DNA of 64,000 bases from Blastocystis hominis (GCF_000151665.1 NW_013171821.1:193929-257928); one strand, 5' to 3'; positions 22,180-34,870 are shown, counted from the first letter of the stretch. The notes: a model not told the origin generated them from the letters alone. Program-made: numbers and translations.

Positions 22180-22240
22180 ACGTGCATGCTACAGATAACC
22201 TGTATTTAAAAAAACAAGCATTCGAGAAAGGAGTTCATAA

Positions 22241-23812
22241 TTATGCCTTGTGCATCAGCTGTTCAATCAAACTCTTCATCGACAGAGTCGTACACACCAC
22301 CATAATGAACGTGGAGAAGATCAGGGTGGCCCAGTCCATGAGCTTAATTCCCCATGTGTTCACCTTCCTAAACACCCACAAATGCATCACCGCCGGGAAC
22401 ATAAACGTGGTAATGACATCGCTGAAGTTTCCGACGACGCTCAGAATATCCTCAAAGAAGGGCACGAAATAAGCGACCAGCGAGATGCACACAATCTCCA
22501 CGATTCGGAACACAATATACACAGGGTTGGTGATAAAGTACTTCCCCTTCGTGCAGGGGCCCCAGTGTCCCTCCACCATCTCGTTCACCGGCTCCATCCA
22601 CAGCGGGAACCCGCCGATCACCGTGATCACCATCAGCAGATTCACCGGGATCGCCAGCCACGTGCCGTCCGGCAGCGACTGCAGGATGTTGCCCTGCACG
22701 CCGTGCGCTAGGAGAGAGGACCGGGGAAACGGAGGTACGGCCGTTTTTGTAGATGAGGGCGATGAGGATGCCGACGACGGAGTAGAGCACGGCCATCAGG
22801 GAAATGGAGATACCCGTCGAGCGGACCACGGTTTTCTTGCAGTCGCGACGGAGGTATTTCTAGATGGGGAAACGGGGAAACGAGGAACGTATTGGGTGAG
22901 GAGGAAGAGGATGAAGCCCATGCAGTAGACGATGATGCCGAAGTTCTGGAGGAAGGCGGAGATGGAGCGCGGCCAGAGATCGCTCACCTCGAACTTGAAG
23001 GGATATTCGATGAAGCCGAAGCTGAAAGGGGAGAGGAAGGGAGAAACGAGGTACATGATCATGGCGAGGAAGCCGGCGGCGATGGCGTAGAGGCCGAGCG
23101 AGGAGACGGCGACGAGCATTCTGCGATGTGAATTTGAAATAAAAAGAGAAGGAACTTGGGGTCTTTCAGAAGACAGAGGAGGATGCAAAGCAGGGTCAGG
23201 ATCACTTGGGAGATCACGCGGCGCAGCTTGCGGTTGCTGCCGATCGGAATGGCTTCCAAGAAGTCCGTCATCACCACCATGGAACCGATGTTGGAGCCAT
23301 AGAGCGTGATGAGAGAGCACACGTAGTAGATCCAGTAACCGACGCTTCCCAACGCCTTGTATACAAGCTCTGCGTATGTGTTGTTGGTCATAATTTCTTT
23401 GTAGTCGTTCTTGGGGTTAAAGAGAGTAAGAGAGAAATCTTATACAGGATGATCCTCGATAATTTCCTTGTTCAGCTGAACGAGCTGCCAGGTGGCCAAA
23501 ATCATCATGCCGCAAACAACGACGAACAGAATAATTCCGCAAATAATACCAACCTACCAAGTCACAAATAGGCGATCTGCACATACCTGGCTGAATGCAA
23601 AAGGCAGGGCCAACGAACCCGTTCCTGCAATACCCTTCATCAGGTTGATGCAGAACTAGTGGATAAAAAATAGCGCATATTGCTACCTCAAGGGTGTTCA
23701 TCTTTCCCTTCTCATCGTCGATGTACTCCTGAGGAACGAGGACATTTTGCTCGGGCTCGTTGCTCATCAGGGGCTGAGCTAAAAGTTGATTGTTTTCACT
23801 CTCAGCACTCAT
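22241..23812 (-). CDS. Amino acid transporter of the AAAP (SLC36/SLC38-like) family
   Basis: Multi-pass proton- or sodium-coupled amino-acid carrier. Starts with a polar N-terminus (MSAESENNQLLAQPLMSNEP), then the family signature helix FCINLMKGIAGTGSLALPFA, further helices VGIICGIILFVVVCGMMILA, GYWIYYVCSLITLYGSNIGSM, VILTLLCILLCLLKDPK, ISAFLQNFGIIVYCMGF, GISISLMAVLYSVVGILIA, and a C-terminal half ending WATLIFSTFIMVVCTTLSM. About 10-11 helices. Seven introns of 29-36 nt join these segments; several introns carry a GTTTCCCCGTTTCCCC-like motif. Stop TAA next to 22241. Could sit in plasma membrane or lysosome; substrate not predictable. Confidence 0.87.
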
Positions 23813-24090
23813 AATTGCTTAATGCAATCTGTAGTATTCGATATTATTGAATATGCAAGTTTCATAAGTTTGTGCAGAATCGCGGGAATCAACCATACCT
23901 TTTGTTTACTTCCAATTCTTATTGGGGAAAAGACACTACGTCCATTCTAACATACACCCATTCATAATCAAGGTGGAACAATATTGTGTAACACCAATCG
24001 CCAAAGCTACAACACCATCTCTATTTGATTCAGAGTGCACAGTATCATCTCAAATCGGGTACCTATTTTAAATCAGAAATACTCTCAGGA
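23813..24090. promoter_or_regulatory. Shared upstream region of the transporter and Trm11 genes
   Basis: 278 bp between divergent starts, AT-rich, without a recognisable element. Confidence 0.35.
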
Positions 24091-25609
24091 ATGAAATACC
24101 TCATCCAATTTTCTCACTCGTACTTCCAATTTCGCATCCCTGAGCTAAACTCCTTGTTGGAGTTGAATGGACTTCAACCGAGTGACTGCTACAAAATGTT
24201 CGTAGCGAGGCGTTTATCTATAATACCACAGAGAAGACTATCACGAGGAATCACCGTTTTTAATCGTTTCTCTTCCCAGTGACGATGTTGCGAAGAAGGT
24301 GTCTATTTCCCAGATGCTTTGATTGAATAGATTGCATCCCGAGCGGTACTCATAAAAACGATTCAGGAATACTGGATGAATGCTCCCTCGTTTGAAAATT
24401 TGCTAGAGCGCATAGCATCCGTTTCCCAAGAGTTTTTGCCAAAGTGCTCCACAGTAGCAACCCATTCCAACGTTCATTTTCCAGAATCAAACCTCCTGGA
24501 AACTCGACGTTGATTCGTTCGGCAAAAGCATCTCCTCGACCGACCAAAAGAAATACATCCAGTCCGTCTTGGACAAAATCAACCTTCCAGGCCCCATCCA
24601 GATGAAGCATCCCGATCTGCTTCTCGTGCTCTCCTTCGACTGCGGCCACATCGGCGAAGGTCGTTCTCCCTCTCTCCGCTCACTCCAGAGATCAAGCAGG
24701 TCTACTTCGGCCGCTTCGTCGCCTCCGGACAACGCACGATTAACCGCGATTATGACCTGAAACGGCGCAAATACATCGGTCCGACCTCCACGTGCGCGGA
24801 ACTCTCCTTCCTCATGTCCAATCAGGTGCTCTCTCGCCCCGGCGCGGTGATGTGGGACTGTTTCGCGGGGACGGGCTCGCTGCTGGTGGCATCGACGGCG
24901 CATGGCAGTCATTGCATCGGCACGGACATCGATGTGCGCGTTTTGAAGGGCATCAAGAAGGGGAAGAAGGCGGAGTCGGTGCGAAGCAATTTTAGCCAGT
25001 ACGGATTGCGGTTCCCCGAGTTGGTGCGCGCCGATTTGTCCGCGTTGCCGCTGCGATTCCGCGGGTTGTATGCGGGTTTTTTGTGTGGTTATGAGCAGAA
25101 TCGACGGAATTCTGTGCGATCCGCCGTATGGAATCCGCGCGGGAGCGAGGAAAACATGCAGGTAGATGAGGCGCTGGAATGGGACGTAGCCGCGTGGGGG
25201 AGCATCCGCCGACGGAAATTCGCGAAGGACACATTCCCAGGACGGAAGTGTACGATCCGGATGATGTGATCGTGGATTTGCTGAATGTGGCTGCGAAAAC
25301 GCTCGTGCTGGGAGGAAGACTGGCTTATTTGCTGCCGACTTTTGGAGAGTAGGGAGATGGGGAGGGATGTGAGTGGAAGGCATGGAGAGAAGGAGGTGCC
25401 CGAACACCCGTGTTTGGAGCTTGTTTCGAACTCGGAAGAGAAGCTGCAGACACATGTGAGTCGAAGACTGGTGACGATGAAGAAGACGGCGGAATATGAA
25501 GAGAACAAGGAGGAGGAATACAAGGAATTTTGCAGAAAGTCCATCAAGCGGAATAACATTTCCTACGCGAATCTGAAGGAGTTTGTGTACAGTAAAAAGA
25601 AGGAAGAGT
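24091..25609 (+). CDS. TRMT11: tRNA guanosine-N2-methyltransferase Trm11, stop made by polyadenylation
   Basis: Catalytic subunit that methylates G10 of tRNA with partner Trm112. N-terminal part MKYLIQFSHSYFQFRIPEL and SPFLIVSLPSDDVAKK fits the THUMP/NFLD-like region. Then YFGRFVASGQR, the SAM site WDCFAGTGSLLVAS (near 24855-24900), GTDID, the catalytic DPPYGIR (assembled across a 31-nt intron near 25070-25100), VLGGRLAYLLP and HPCLELVSNSEEKL..SRRLVTM at the end, all diagnostic of Trm11. About seven introns of 28-34 nt. The frame runs on past the natural C-terminus; the T at 25609 (first base of TGG) is four bases before TGTTTGTT, so the mRNA would end ...KKKEE-UAA. Confidence 0.92.
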
Positions 25610-25613
25610 GGTA

Positions 25614-25621
25614 TGTTTGTT
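25614..25621 (+). terminator. TGTTTGTT element creating the Trm11 stop
   Basis: T(25609)-GGTA-TGTTTGTT. The genomic frame would otherwise continue to TAG at 25630-25632. Confidence 0.8.
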
Positions 25622-25739
25622 TGAATGAATAGCAGAAATAAACGCTGGAAGGGCGAAAATGTGAATTGGGACTTTGTCTGCCCAAATCCTTGACCCAATT
25701 CCAGATTGGCAGCTCTTACCAGATTTGCCAAATTGATCA

Positions 25740-28700
25740 ATGGGAAGAAGGGGTGACCTGTGGAGGTTTGTTATCCTCCTACTCGTTTTGGCCGAAATCA
25801 TCACTTGTCTCTCAGAAACAGAAATCAATGAAGGAGTAACTGTCGAAGGTGTTCTAGAAGGTGGCGGTGAGCAAGCCTACGTAATTTCTTCCTATACAGA
25901 TTGGCAGTACTACCAGTTCATTTTTATGGTGTCTCCGTACTTCTACATGAGTACTCAATAAATCTTTAGCGATGAAACGGACGAAACGGATCCGGTTGCA
26001 TCGGTGACTCTTTCTTGTAATGAAACGGAAAAGACAGAGTTTTATTTTGAAATTGCGGCTGATTGGAATAGGAACATCTATCCAGATTCGCTCCTAAGTC
26101 TATTTCACCGGGAAAGCATATGCAGACAGTCATATACACACATTCTGCTAAAAAGCCTTGTCACAACTGCAGCGTCGTATTCTTTAGTTGCACAGAGAAT
26201 GGATGGTTTGTATTTTTAGGATCGGTTCATCTGTAGACTCGCTGCTTTCCATGCAGATGAGCGACAGTGTCAATGGAACGATTTCTGGATACACTACAGA
26301 CAGCATTCTCACATACCGACTCTACGTATCTCTCCTTTCCCTTCCACCTCCCCATCTAGATTTCCAATTCCGAAAGCACCAACTCGGATAAAACCGAAGA
26401 GCGAAGCTGTCTGGTGGACATGATCCAGCTCACATTGGAGAGTCCTTCTCTTCCTTCCTTAGTCGGCTACGTGAGCACAAGTCCGCGTCCGCTGAGTCGC
26501 AACCGCGTCCCTCTCCGCCTCACCAGCAACTCCACGGCGTCCTTAGTGCTGGATCATTCGTCCTCCCTGTTTTCCACAAATCGGGACGTTTTTGTGTATC
26601 TCATCGTGGAAGAAGAAACGGCCTCGCTGATCCCCTACACGCTTACGTCGCAAGCCGCCTTCTCCTCGGTGCTGCGCCCCGATTCGCAAGGCCTTTTCGC
26701 GTTTTCAACAAGCGTCAACTGCAGCGCCGAATCCACGCCTCGCGACGACGTGATCGGGTATTTAATCCTCGACTTCTCCACAAAACTCCTCTTCGACTCC
26801 TTCTCGCTTCTCTTCTCCATCGATTCCTTCCAGGGCGACATCGAAGTCGCTCTCAGTGATCGGGTTTTTCTTCTTCTTTCTTCTCTCTCTCCAGACCTTC
26901 CGATCCGCTCTCGTCCAGTCCTCGCCGCACACCACCACCGGGCCCAACCCCTTCGGTTTCCACGTTTCCACGAATAGCTCGGTGTTCCAGCTGGGCCGGC
27001 CGCTCTATTTCCGCGTGCGTCCTCTCCCGACCGGCTCGCTTTCCTCCGCTTCGCCGTGCTATTTCAACGTCTCCATGCGTTTCCTCCACACAACCGCGGT
27101 TTTCTGCGCCCCTCACGACCAGCCCGTGTCCGTGGAAACGCCCGCTCGTCCCGCGGTTTCGTACCACGCGGTGTGGATCCCCAGCGACGATCTGGGCACC
27201 GTCTCGCGGGTGAATCTTCGGTTTTCGGAGGTAGCGTACGCGTGGAATTCGAATGGAACCGTGTGCTTCCCGCTCACCGTGTTCTACGGGTACTCCGAAA
27301 CCGCGGAACTGCTGAACATCGCGGATTCTGCCGTGGTGGAGTACACGGAATCCTTCTTCTACCAGCCGCTCATTTCCATCGCGATCGACCGGCATTCTGT
27401 CGGGTGTTTTCTGCTCATCGCCGTCCGCACGGAGGGCGTTTCGTCGTGGGTGTTCGAGGGCGGCGTGGCGATGACTCCGTTCTTGCTGACGCCGAGCAAT
27501 TCGATCAAAGGCTCGCTATCGTCGTATCGAAACGTCGTGCAGACGTACATCTTCCTCTACTCCACCGAGTACACCGCCATCACGCTCTCCGCCTCCAAAA
27601 CCTCCTCCGATTTCCGCTCTCTGTCTCCGTTTCCACGTTTCTCCAATCGTAGATCGATGTTCGTCGCGGTCGACGCGTACCCGTCGCCCTCTCGTTTCGA
27701 TTGGTCGAGCGAAACGCCCGCGAAGGCGAGTCCGCTGCAGGTGAACGTGACGATCGACCGAAGCCACGCGAAGTACTGCAACGAGTGCAAGTATTTCGTG
27801 ACGGTGATGCTCAACGGCTCGCTGGAGCTGAGCACGAACGCCTCGCAGCTGGCGATCGAGTTCGTCTGTCCGGGAGACGTGTGTTCGAACTGCAGCGAGG
27901 GTCGCGACCCGCTGCAGAACTGCCAGGAGTGTCTGGACGGGTTTTACGGGACCAACTGCAGTCCCTGCCGCGACTGCCACCACGGCGAATGCGCGGACGG
28001 GCTGTCGGGCGACGGGTCCTGCGTGTGCAGCACGGGGTTCTCCGCGTATTCCAACTGCACGGAGTGCAAAACGGGGTTCTTCGGGGAAACCTGCGCGGCC
28101 TGCGAGAGCTGCAATGAGCACGGAGACTGCCAGGACGGCCGGACGGGCGACGGATCGTGCGTGTGCGACGAGGGGTTCGACGCGGCGCAGCGATGCGGAG
28201 AATGCGTGGAGGGGCGGTTTGGGAGCGCGTGCAATGAGACGTGTCCCGGCGAAACCGCGGTGTGTAGAGTGAGGGGGTGGGGGTCGAGGATAGGCAGCGC
28301 GCACGGAGAGTGCGATGATGGAATGCTGGGAACGGGGCGATGCAAGTGCAGCGATGGATTTGTGGGGTTGAGTAGTGTTTTTTGGGAGAGGAATTTCGAA
28401 TAGAATGCGATACGTTGTACGAGGAAGATCGATGCATTCCGCATTGTTTTGAGGAGAACGGAGCGTGCGATGAAGGTAGAGCGCGCAGAGCGGCGTGAGT
28501 GTGTAGAGAAGGGAGTTTGCTTATGCTGGGACGGACATATGGGAGTCGATTGCAACTACTCCTTGGAAGAGAGCGTGAATTTGTATCTGTTTCTTGGAAT
28601 GATCGTGGTCGTTTCGATTATCTCGTTTTTCTTTATGTGGGGAAGCGGAGTGGAGTGCATGGTAGATTGCGCGTGAAGCAGCTCTCGAAGAAGGTGGAGA

Positions 28701-28771
28701 AGCAGCAGGTGCAGAGGCAGGTGGTGATTGACGAGAAGCGACGTTTTATTTCGTGGCGCGTGGTGAAATAA
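25740..28771 (+). CDS. Type I membrane protein with EGF-like repeats
   Basis: Signal peptide (WRFVILLLVLAEIITC), then about 650 residues of Ser/Thr-rich, N-glycosylation-site-rich extracellular sequence without a recognised fold. Next come Cys-rich EGF-like modules (27870-28560: C..C..CLDGFYGTNCSPC, GDGSCVCSTGF, CKTGFFGETC, GDGSCVCDEGF and others), one transmembrane helix (LYLFLGMIVVVSIISFFFMW) and a short basic, Gln-rich cytosolic tail to TAA 28769-28771. About ten introns of 28-39 nt restored the frame. Laminin/teneurin-like EGF spacing suggests an adhesion or sensing surface protein; no homolog recognised by name. Confidence 0.75.
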
Positions 28772-28830
28772 CGGTACTGTGCATCGTCGGATTTCTTTTA
28801 TGGAATACTCTTTTGCTTTTGGTTTTCTTT

Positions 28831-28902
28831 ATATATGTATGTATGTATGTATGTATATATGTATGTACATATACATGTACATACATATGTATATGTATAT
28901 GT
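28831..28902. repeat. TATG/TACA microsatellite
   Basis: Imperfect run of TATG and TATA tetramers between the EGF-protein and IMP4 genes. Confidence 0.9.
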
Positions 28903-29125
28903 GATAGTTTATGGGCTGTTTGTTCGAGAGAGAACGATTCTTGTATTTGCCATCAAGTTTTTTCGTATTTGGAGTGCGTTTTTTTCGATGTGATGAAGTC
29001 ATAATTGAATTTCTATCAATCCATTGAATCTGAATCTCTTTGTTTGCTTGTCCTCTGCCCAAAACATCTCTTCCTTATTGCCTCACCCCTTTTCCTTTTC
29101 CTTTCCTTTTCTGCTCCCCCTTTCA

Positions 29126-29172
29126 TTCATTCATCCATTGATTGATTGATTCATTCATTCATTCATTCATTC
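29126..29172. repeat. ATTC/TTGA tetranucleotide microsatellite
   Basis: Tandem CATT and GATT units just outside the IMP4 3' end. With 28831-28902 it occupies most of the 440-bp gap 28772-29214; nothing else is seen there. Confidence 0.9.
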
Positions 29173-29180
29173 AACAAACA
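29173..29180 (-). terminator. TGTTTGTT element of IMP4
   Basis: Exact reverse-strand element 34 bp after the TAA stop. Confidence 0.65.
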
Positions 29181-29214
29181 CCCTCCAAACCAATAAAAGA
29201 ACAACACTCTCCCC

Positions 29215-30209
29215 TTACTCCACCGACAACAATTTGTGCTTTCGACTTGTATTCGTATACTGGTGCAGGATCCATTCATTCTCCGCCTCCTCCTGATCCA
29301 CCGTGCCCAATCGGATCTGATACGGGCGTAACTCGAACCGCGGACCCACCTCCGTCAACGCGACCGTCTTATGATCCTCCTTCAAGTACGTGTGATGTCG
29401 GAAGGAAATGAAGTCACTACACTCAGAACCTCGCAGTAAACCGACTTTTGATTGGCGAACGTGAGGATTCGCTTGCTGTCGGGACGCGGCACGGGGAAGA
29501 GATGCTTCAAGATATTGGTGACTCGCTCGCCCAGCTTGGATGTGAGGTTGCTGAAGATCAAATGGGGATACGCCTCGCTCATCGTTCCCACGTTCTCGAT
29601 GTCGTGGCGCATCACCGTGTTGGTGATGCTGAAATAAGCGGTGGGACCGTACGGTAAATGACTCACAATTAAGGAGGTTGGCTCACCGCGGTGCTCATTT
29701 ACGATTACGATGTCCGTGAAGTTGTTGGCACGACATGCTTTCACCAACTAGGCGTGAGGCTTCTAGAATAGGCGAACTTCGTCCAACTTGGAAGCTCCTC
29801 GGTTAATTCGTTGCGAATTTGGAATGATAAGCTTTATTTCCTTGATGAACATTTTGAGTCGCGAACTCGGATCGCGCGATGTCGTAACGCACACCTTGGG
29901 GTCTTCGATTCCCGCCATAGCATATTCATCGTCTACATGCGTCTATCTCTGGATACCCCTTACAAATGCTTACTTTCATTTCCTTTGTGGTTTCATCTTC
30001 CATGTCAACTGTGTGCTTCAATTTTTCCGCCTCATATCGCAATTCCGTGGGAACTTTCTTCCCAGCTAAAACTAACACCCGCAACGAAATAGCCAACTCG
30101 CAAGAGCCTCACGCACCTTCATTTTCTTTTCATACTCCTCCTTCTTCTTTCCCTCCAGAGACTTTCGATACAGGTAGTCTCTACGCAAACGAATATCACG
30201 TCTAAGCAT
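29215..30209 (-). CDS. IMP4: U3 snoRNP protein IMP4 (Brix domain)
   Basis: Small-subunit processome factor that helps U3 snoRNA pair with pre-rRNA in the nucleolus. N-terminus [20 protein letters not shown] is the IMP4 hallmark. Then [26 protein letters not shown], the Brix core [78 protein letters not shown] (joined over a 29-nt intron), and [20 protein letters not shown] to TAA. Introns at about 29729-29758 and several further upstream. Length near 290 residues is normal. Confidence 0.94.
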
Positions 30210-30350
30210 CTTTCGTTATGAAAAACTAATAAAGCGACCACCGAGAAAGGGTTTTTGATTATGTACTGAAACTCCCGTTTTCAAAGCCATTTCTGCAACT
30301 ACATGTCGTAAAAACAAACACAACCAACTGAAACACGATTATTTAGAAAG

Positions 30351-30888
30351 TTACATTAGTTCTAGGAAACGGCGAGATACCAAACTTGCTTTGTTCTGGA
30401 AAAGGGTGCGGTGATACAATAACTTCGCGACATACACATCATCTCGTGACCTCAATGACGGAGATATCTCAACAATACGATAACGGGACTGGAGAAATGA
30501 GGAAGGCCTCATAGGCAGAGCGGCCTCGCTCTGCATCGAGCTACACAGAGAGCTCTTAGGAGAAACAGAAGATAGCTCCAAACTAGCATTGTCTTCTGAG
30601 TCTTTATTAGTGTTGCTCACAGCGGGAACGCCCTCCTGAGCTTCGACTTTTAAATTATCTTTCTTTTCATCATATGGATATTGATTAATTCGATCATTCT
30701 TTTCTATATGTTCATGGCATACAGAAAGGCTCACCATAGTACCGCCGTAACTGCCTATCTCGGCAGGTCTTGCATACAATACAATAACCAGATTTTGTGC
30801 GGTTTAAAAAATCTTCACTTGGCATATTCTTCCTACATTGCCTGCAATACTTAAGACTCCCATTCTTCAATTTATCCTCCTCCATCAT
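30351..30888 (-). CDS. Small protein with an N-terminal double CxxC motif
   Basis: Two exons joined by a 31-nt intron (about 30707-30737). N-terminus MMEEDKLKNG is followed by YCRQCRKNMPSEDFL and YCIVCKTCRDRQLRRYY, a compact zinc-ribbon-like Cys4 pattern followed by Arg, then a Ser/Glu-rich tail ending RRFLELM. A nuclear or regulatory zinc protein is plausible; no family recognised. TGTTTGTT follows near 30306-30313. Confidence 0.6.
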
Positions 30889-31177
30889 TTAAAATGGGTA
30901 AAAGAATAAATGACACAACCAATACCATACTAGTTCTGTTCATTCTATTGGATGCCCGTTGGAACATTATTATATTGTCATAACGCTTTTTCTTTTTATC
31001 GCATTGATTTTCTCTTTTACCATGTGTAACATGGCTACAATGAAATCTAGACTGAAATCTGTCATCTCCCGGCACAGTATTTTTTCTAGGAATTATCGAT
31101 CATTAAACCACTCTGAAGAATGGAAAGGAAGGTAACCTTACAGAAAAATCAAAAACAAGTTGACAGGGGAGCTGACC
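30889..31177. other. Intergenic between divergent genes
   Basis: Roughly 290 bp, AT-rich, without a supportable gene or repeat. Confidence 0.35.
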
Positions 31178-31815
31178 ATGATGCGCATAACGGTGTTTCT
31201 GGCGCAAAATATTACTATCAGGAAGTATGGAAACACCCAAATAGGGTTATTCGAAAGTACTTCTGTCTTGATTTCCGTTTTCGATAGATTATTGACCTAT
31301 ACCAATATATCCATATCCATAGTATTATGCATCTTATTTATATGTAGTTGTTCTGAGTTATTCTGAGCTTTAGATGTACTCCTCAAACTGCAACTCTCCG
31401 CCTTTACGACTTCCGTCGTACGGTTTATCCCATTTCCGTATTGTGTATGGTGGAGGTTCCAAGTCTAGAAGCAAAGAGATTGAACTTTACAAACTCTTGA
31501 ATTATGCAAGCATCGATAGGTGTTGCTTTCTAGTTTTCTTTTGTATTGTGGCCAGCACAGTAGTTTGCGTATTTTTGAGTCTCCGGAAATATTTGGTGCC
31601 TGCCACGGCTCTGTTTTGCGCGACCCTTTACCTCTCTTCCTATTACTTGGTCTCCGTTTCTGTAATATTGTGTGAAGTCGCTGAGTATTAGAGTTTTGGC
31701 TTGAATTTCCACGAGTCGTCCACCTATTCGGAAATGAAGCAACTCAGTGTAGCAATGTTGGTATTCGCGGTTGTTCACTACATTGCGATGTGTTTTGTCC
31801 CTGCTCGATATCGTT
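31178..31815 (+). CDS. Four-helix membrane protein, stop made by polyadenylation
   Basis: Six introns (31193-31221, 31257-31287, 31347-31373, 31438-31468, 31520-31555, 31677-31715) join seven exons into one frame: MMRITEVWKHPNRVIRKLL, helix ISISIVLCILFIC, LQLSAFTTSVVRFIPF, KEIELYKLLNYASID, helices VVCVFLSL, YLVPATALFCATLYLSSYYL, and LSVAMLVFAVVHYIAMCF. The frame then meets T(31815)-CATG-TGTTTGTT, giving ...ARYR-UAA. All intron sizes are typical and the hydrophobic pattern is continuous, so the model is good, but I recognise no family. Likely an ER or endomembrane protein. Confidence 0.65.
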
Positions 31816-31819
31816 CATG

Positions 31820-31827
31820 TGTTTGTT
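31820..31827 (+). terminator. TGTTTGTT element creating the membrane-protein stop
   Basis: T at 31815 is the first base of a TCA codon, with four bases between it and the element. Confidence 0.75.
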
Positions 31828-32545
31828 AGAATAAAACACAACCAGTTCACACTAAGTTTATTTATTAAACTTTAAAATGAAGGGTGTATATGCTATGAAT
31901 TGATCTCCTTTTGAGTGTTTCTGGAATGAGAGTTATAATGTTCCCAAGTACGATTCTAAAACGTTTTCGATTATTATTGTCGATTATAAAACGTGCATAG
32001 TACTTCCTAATTCTCTTCTTGTCAAACTTGTCATTCCTAAAAGCAAAAGGTATTATTTGCCTCGAAATCATATTTCTACACAATTTACGAATTTTAATCA
32101 GCTTTCAATTCAGCATAATTCCAAGATCCTTGGTCTTTCTCTCCTTTCAATTCTCTATAGGATCTACTCCATTCATTTTCAATAGAAAGACGATATCCAA
32201 TGTTTTCAAACGAATTTAATGTATCATTATGTGCTTGCCTTCTTTGCACCGTAAACACATCGTAGAATTATTGATTCATGGATTACAGTCCATTTGCATC
32301 ATGTTGATGCATATACACCCTTCCGTTTGTTCTTGTTCAAGAGTAGGAGGCATATTCGTGGATTCCGCATCCTCTACTCTTCTACAAGTCTCCGAACAGA
32401 GCAAACCTAACACTTATGACGGCTGCGTCAAATCCCTCGCTTACCAGCTGCCGAATTTGATTGGAGAACGAGAGTGACGATGTGTTTGCATCCTTCTTCA
32501 CATTCTTTGAATTATCGAATCATTTTTTTATTTTGCTAAAATCGG
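31828..32545. other. 718 bp without a supportable gene
   Basis: Mixed AT-rich sequence. On the minus strand (31865-32083) a basic stretch reading NDKFDKKRIRKYYARF is open but has no start exon that works; upstream frames contain in-frame TGA codons. Possibly a decayed or very fragmented gene. Confidence 0.35.
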
Positions 32546-34181
32546 ATGAAGAACAGCTATGGTTCGTCTCTGAGTGATAAATGTGAACAACGTCTCATTT
32601 CCTCTGTGTTACCTAAGAATCGCTTGAAACACAAAAATGCATATAAGTATCAATGTAGTCTGTACAAACGACTCATCGATGACGAGAGTGATCAATCTTC
32701 GTCAAGTAAGGATGACGAGCGTTTCTCTTTTCTAAATGACAGCTTGAGACGGGAACCCTCTTTGCGTCACGATATCCCAATGTATTATATAGTTCCAATT
32801 TGTAATGGTAAAAAGCAGGGATACGGTGAGATTCACTTTGGAGGGGAATATGATGCTCTTGTATATTCGACAAGCTGGATCAATGATATCCGATCCAATA
32901 AAGGTTTTGTGTACAATCGGATAACGAGCAAAGTTCTGTGTCTGGTCGACGACTGCGAAACCATTCTTTTCGATGAAACCAACTGTCCGCAATGGGAAAT
33001 ACTGGACAAGGACAATGGGGAGAGGTGGGAAGGACTGTCCTATCGTGGTTCGCCCTGCGGCCTTGGCGAGTATTACGATGAGAACAACTATCTCATCTAT
33101 CGTGGAATGTGCGTCGACTTCTATTGGGAGGGCTATGGACAGAGTTTCTTTCCTCGAACCGTAGGAAACAAGCCACAACTTGCAAGCGAGGGAATGTGGT
33201 GTCATGGCAATCTCTTGGGCATTGCCGATCGATTCGATCTGTTCGGCAACTCCCTGCTAAAAGGATTGCTGCTCAATCAAGAGATGTACGAATCCTCGCT
33301 GGTGATTCAGGGGAGCGATTTCTCGATGGCGAGTTGCTTTGTCGAAGAGCTTGTGGTGGCCAACAACTCGCTGAACACAATCCAGAGCATCAATTTGAGT
33401 GTGTTTTGTCTCCTACAACGCTTTATTGTTGGAGATAACTGCTGCAGGAAGTGCAAGCGCTTGCTGATCGCTCACAACAACGCCCTCACCACGACCATTA
33501 TCGGAAATTACTCCTTTACGACGCATGGAAACTCGCTCGAGCTTCTTCTGTCCGATTCGAACGCCATTCTGCGCAAACGAAAGGCCTTTTTGATTCGCGA
33601 TTTGCCTCGGCTTGAAATCTTGCAGATTGGCGTGGGATCATTCTCGGACTACTGCGAATTTTCTGTCACAGACGTTCCGCAACTCATCTCGATAGGAATT
33701 GGGAGAAGCGGGCAGCAGGAGAAGCAGATCGGGATTTCGTGTTGCTTCTTCTACTGCAGTCGTCTGTTTTTGAAAGAATTGCCGCAAATCAAGACGGTGA
33801 AGATCGGAGACTATTCGTTTTACCATACGAACTCTGTACTATTTTGTAACATGCCCAAACTATTGTTTATCATCGTTGGAAACGGATGTTTCTTCCGATC
33901 GCTCCATTACAAGGGAAGACTCGTATTGCAGAATCTCCCGTCGTTGGCAGCTTTTACGAGCCTAGAGCAATCTTTTGTGTCGATACACTCACTTACTATT
34001 AAGAGTACGCGCTTTTGGGTCCATTGATACTAGATGCTCCTTTGCTGAAGCTAAGGGTGGACGTCCTGAGCAGCTTCTGGTCGTTGCATCATCTAGAGTT
34101 GGAGAGTACGAAATTGAAGGTAGTTCTCAGGTAGATGTTCCCCAACGCATCTTCGATCAGTTTGAATCCTTGTGTCACTAA
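32546..34181 (+). CDS. MORN/BspA-like LRR protein, paralog of the gene at 18537
   Basis: Same plan as the 18.5-kb gene: polar N-terminus, MORN-like units (QGYGEIHFGGEYD, GLGEYYDENNYLIYRG, GYGQSFFP), the segment GMWCHGNLLGIADRFDLFGN, then LRRs with repeated IGDYSF/VGNGCFF and LPRLEIL, LPQIKTV, MPKLLFI starts. Intronless to about 33999; a 29-nt intron then leads to more repeat sequence, and the end is either TAA 34179-34181 after a 43-nt intron or a poly(A)-made stop. TTGTTTGTT follows. Higher GC than its paralog. Confidence 0.72.
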
Positions 34182-34274
34182 TTTGCGTTGTTTGTTATCA
34201 TAAGAGGATTGTTAAAAATAGGTTCTATTTTTCCACCTTTATAAAAACGTATTATTTAGACGTAATTAAGTACG

Positions 34275-34870
<596 letters not shown>

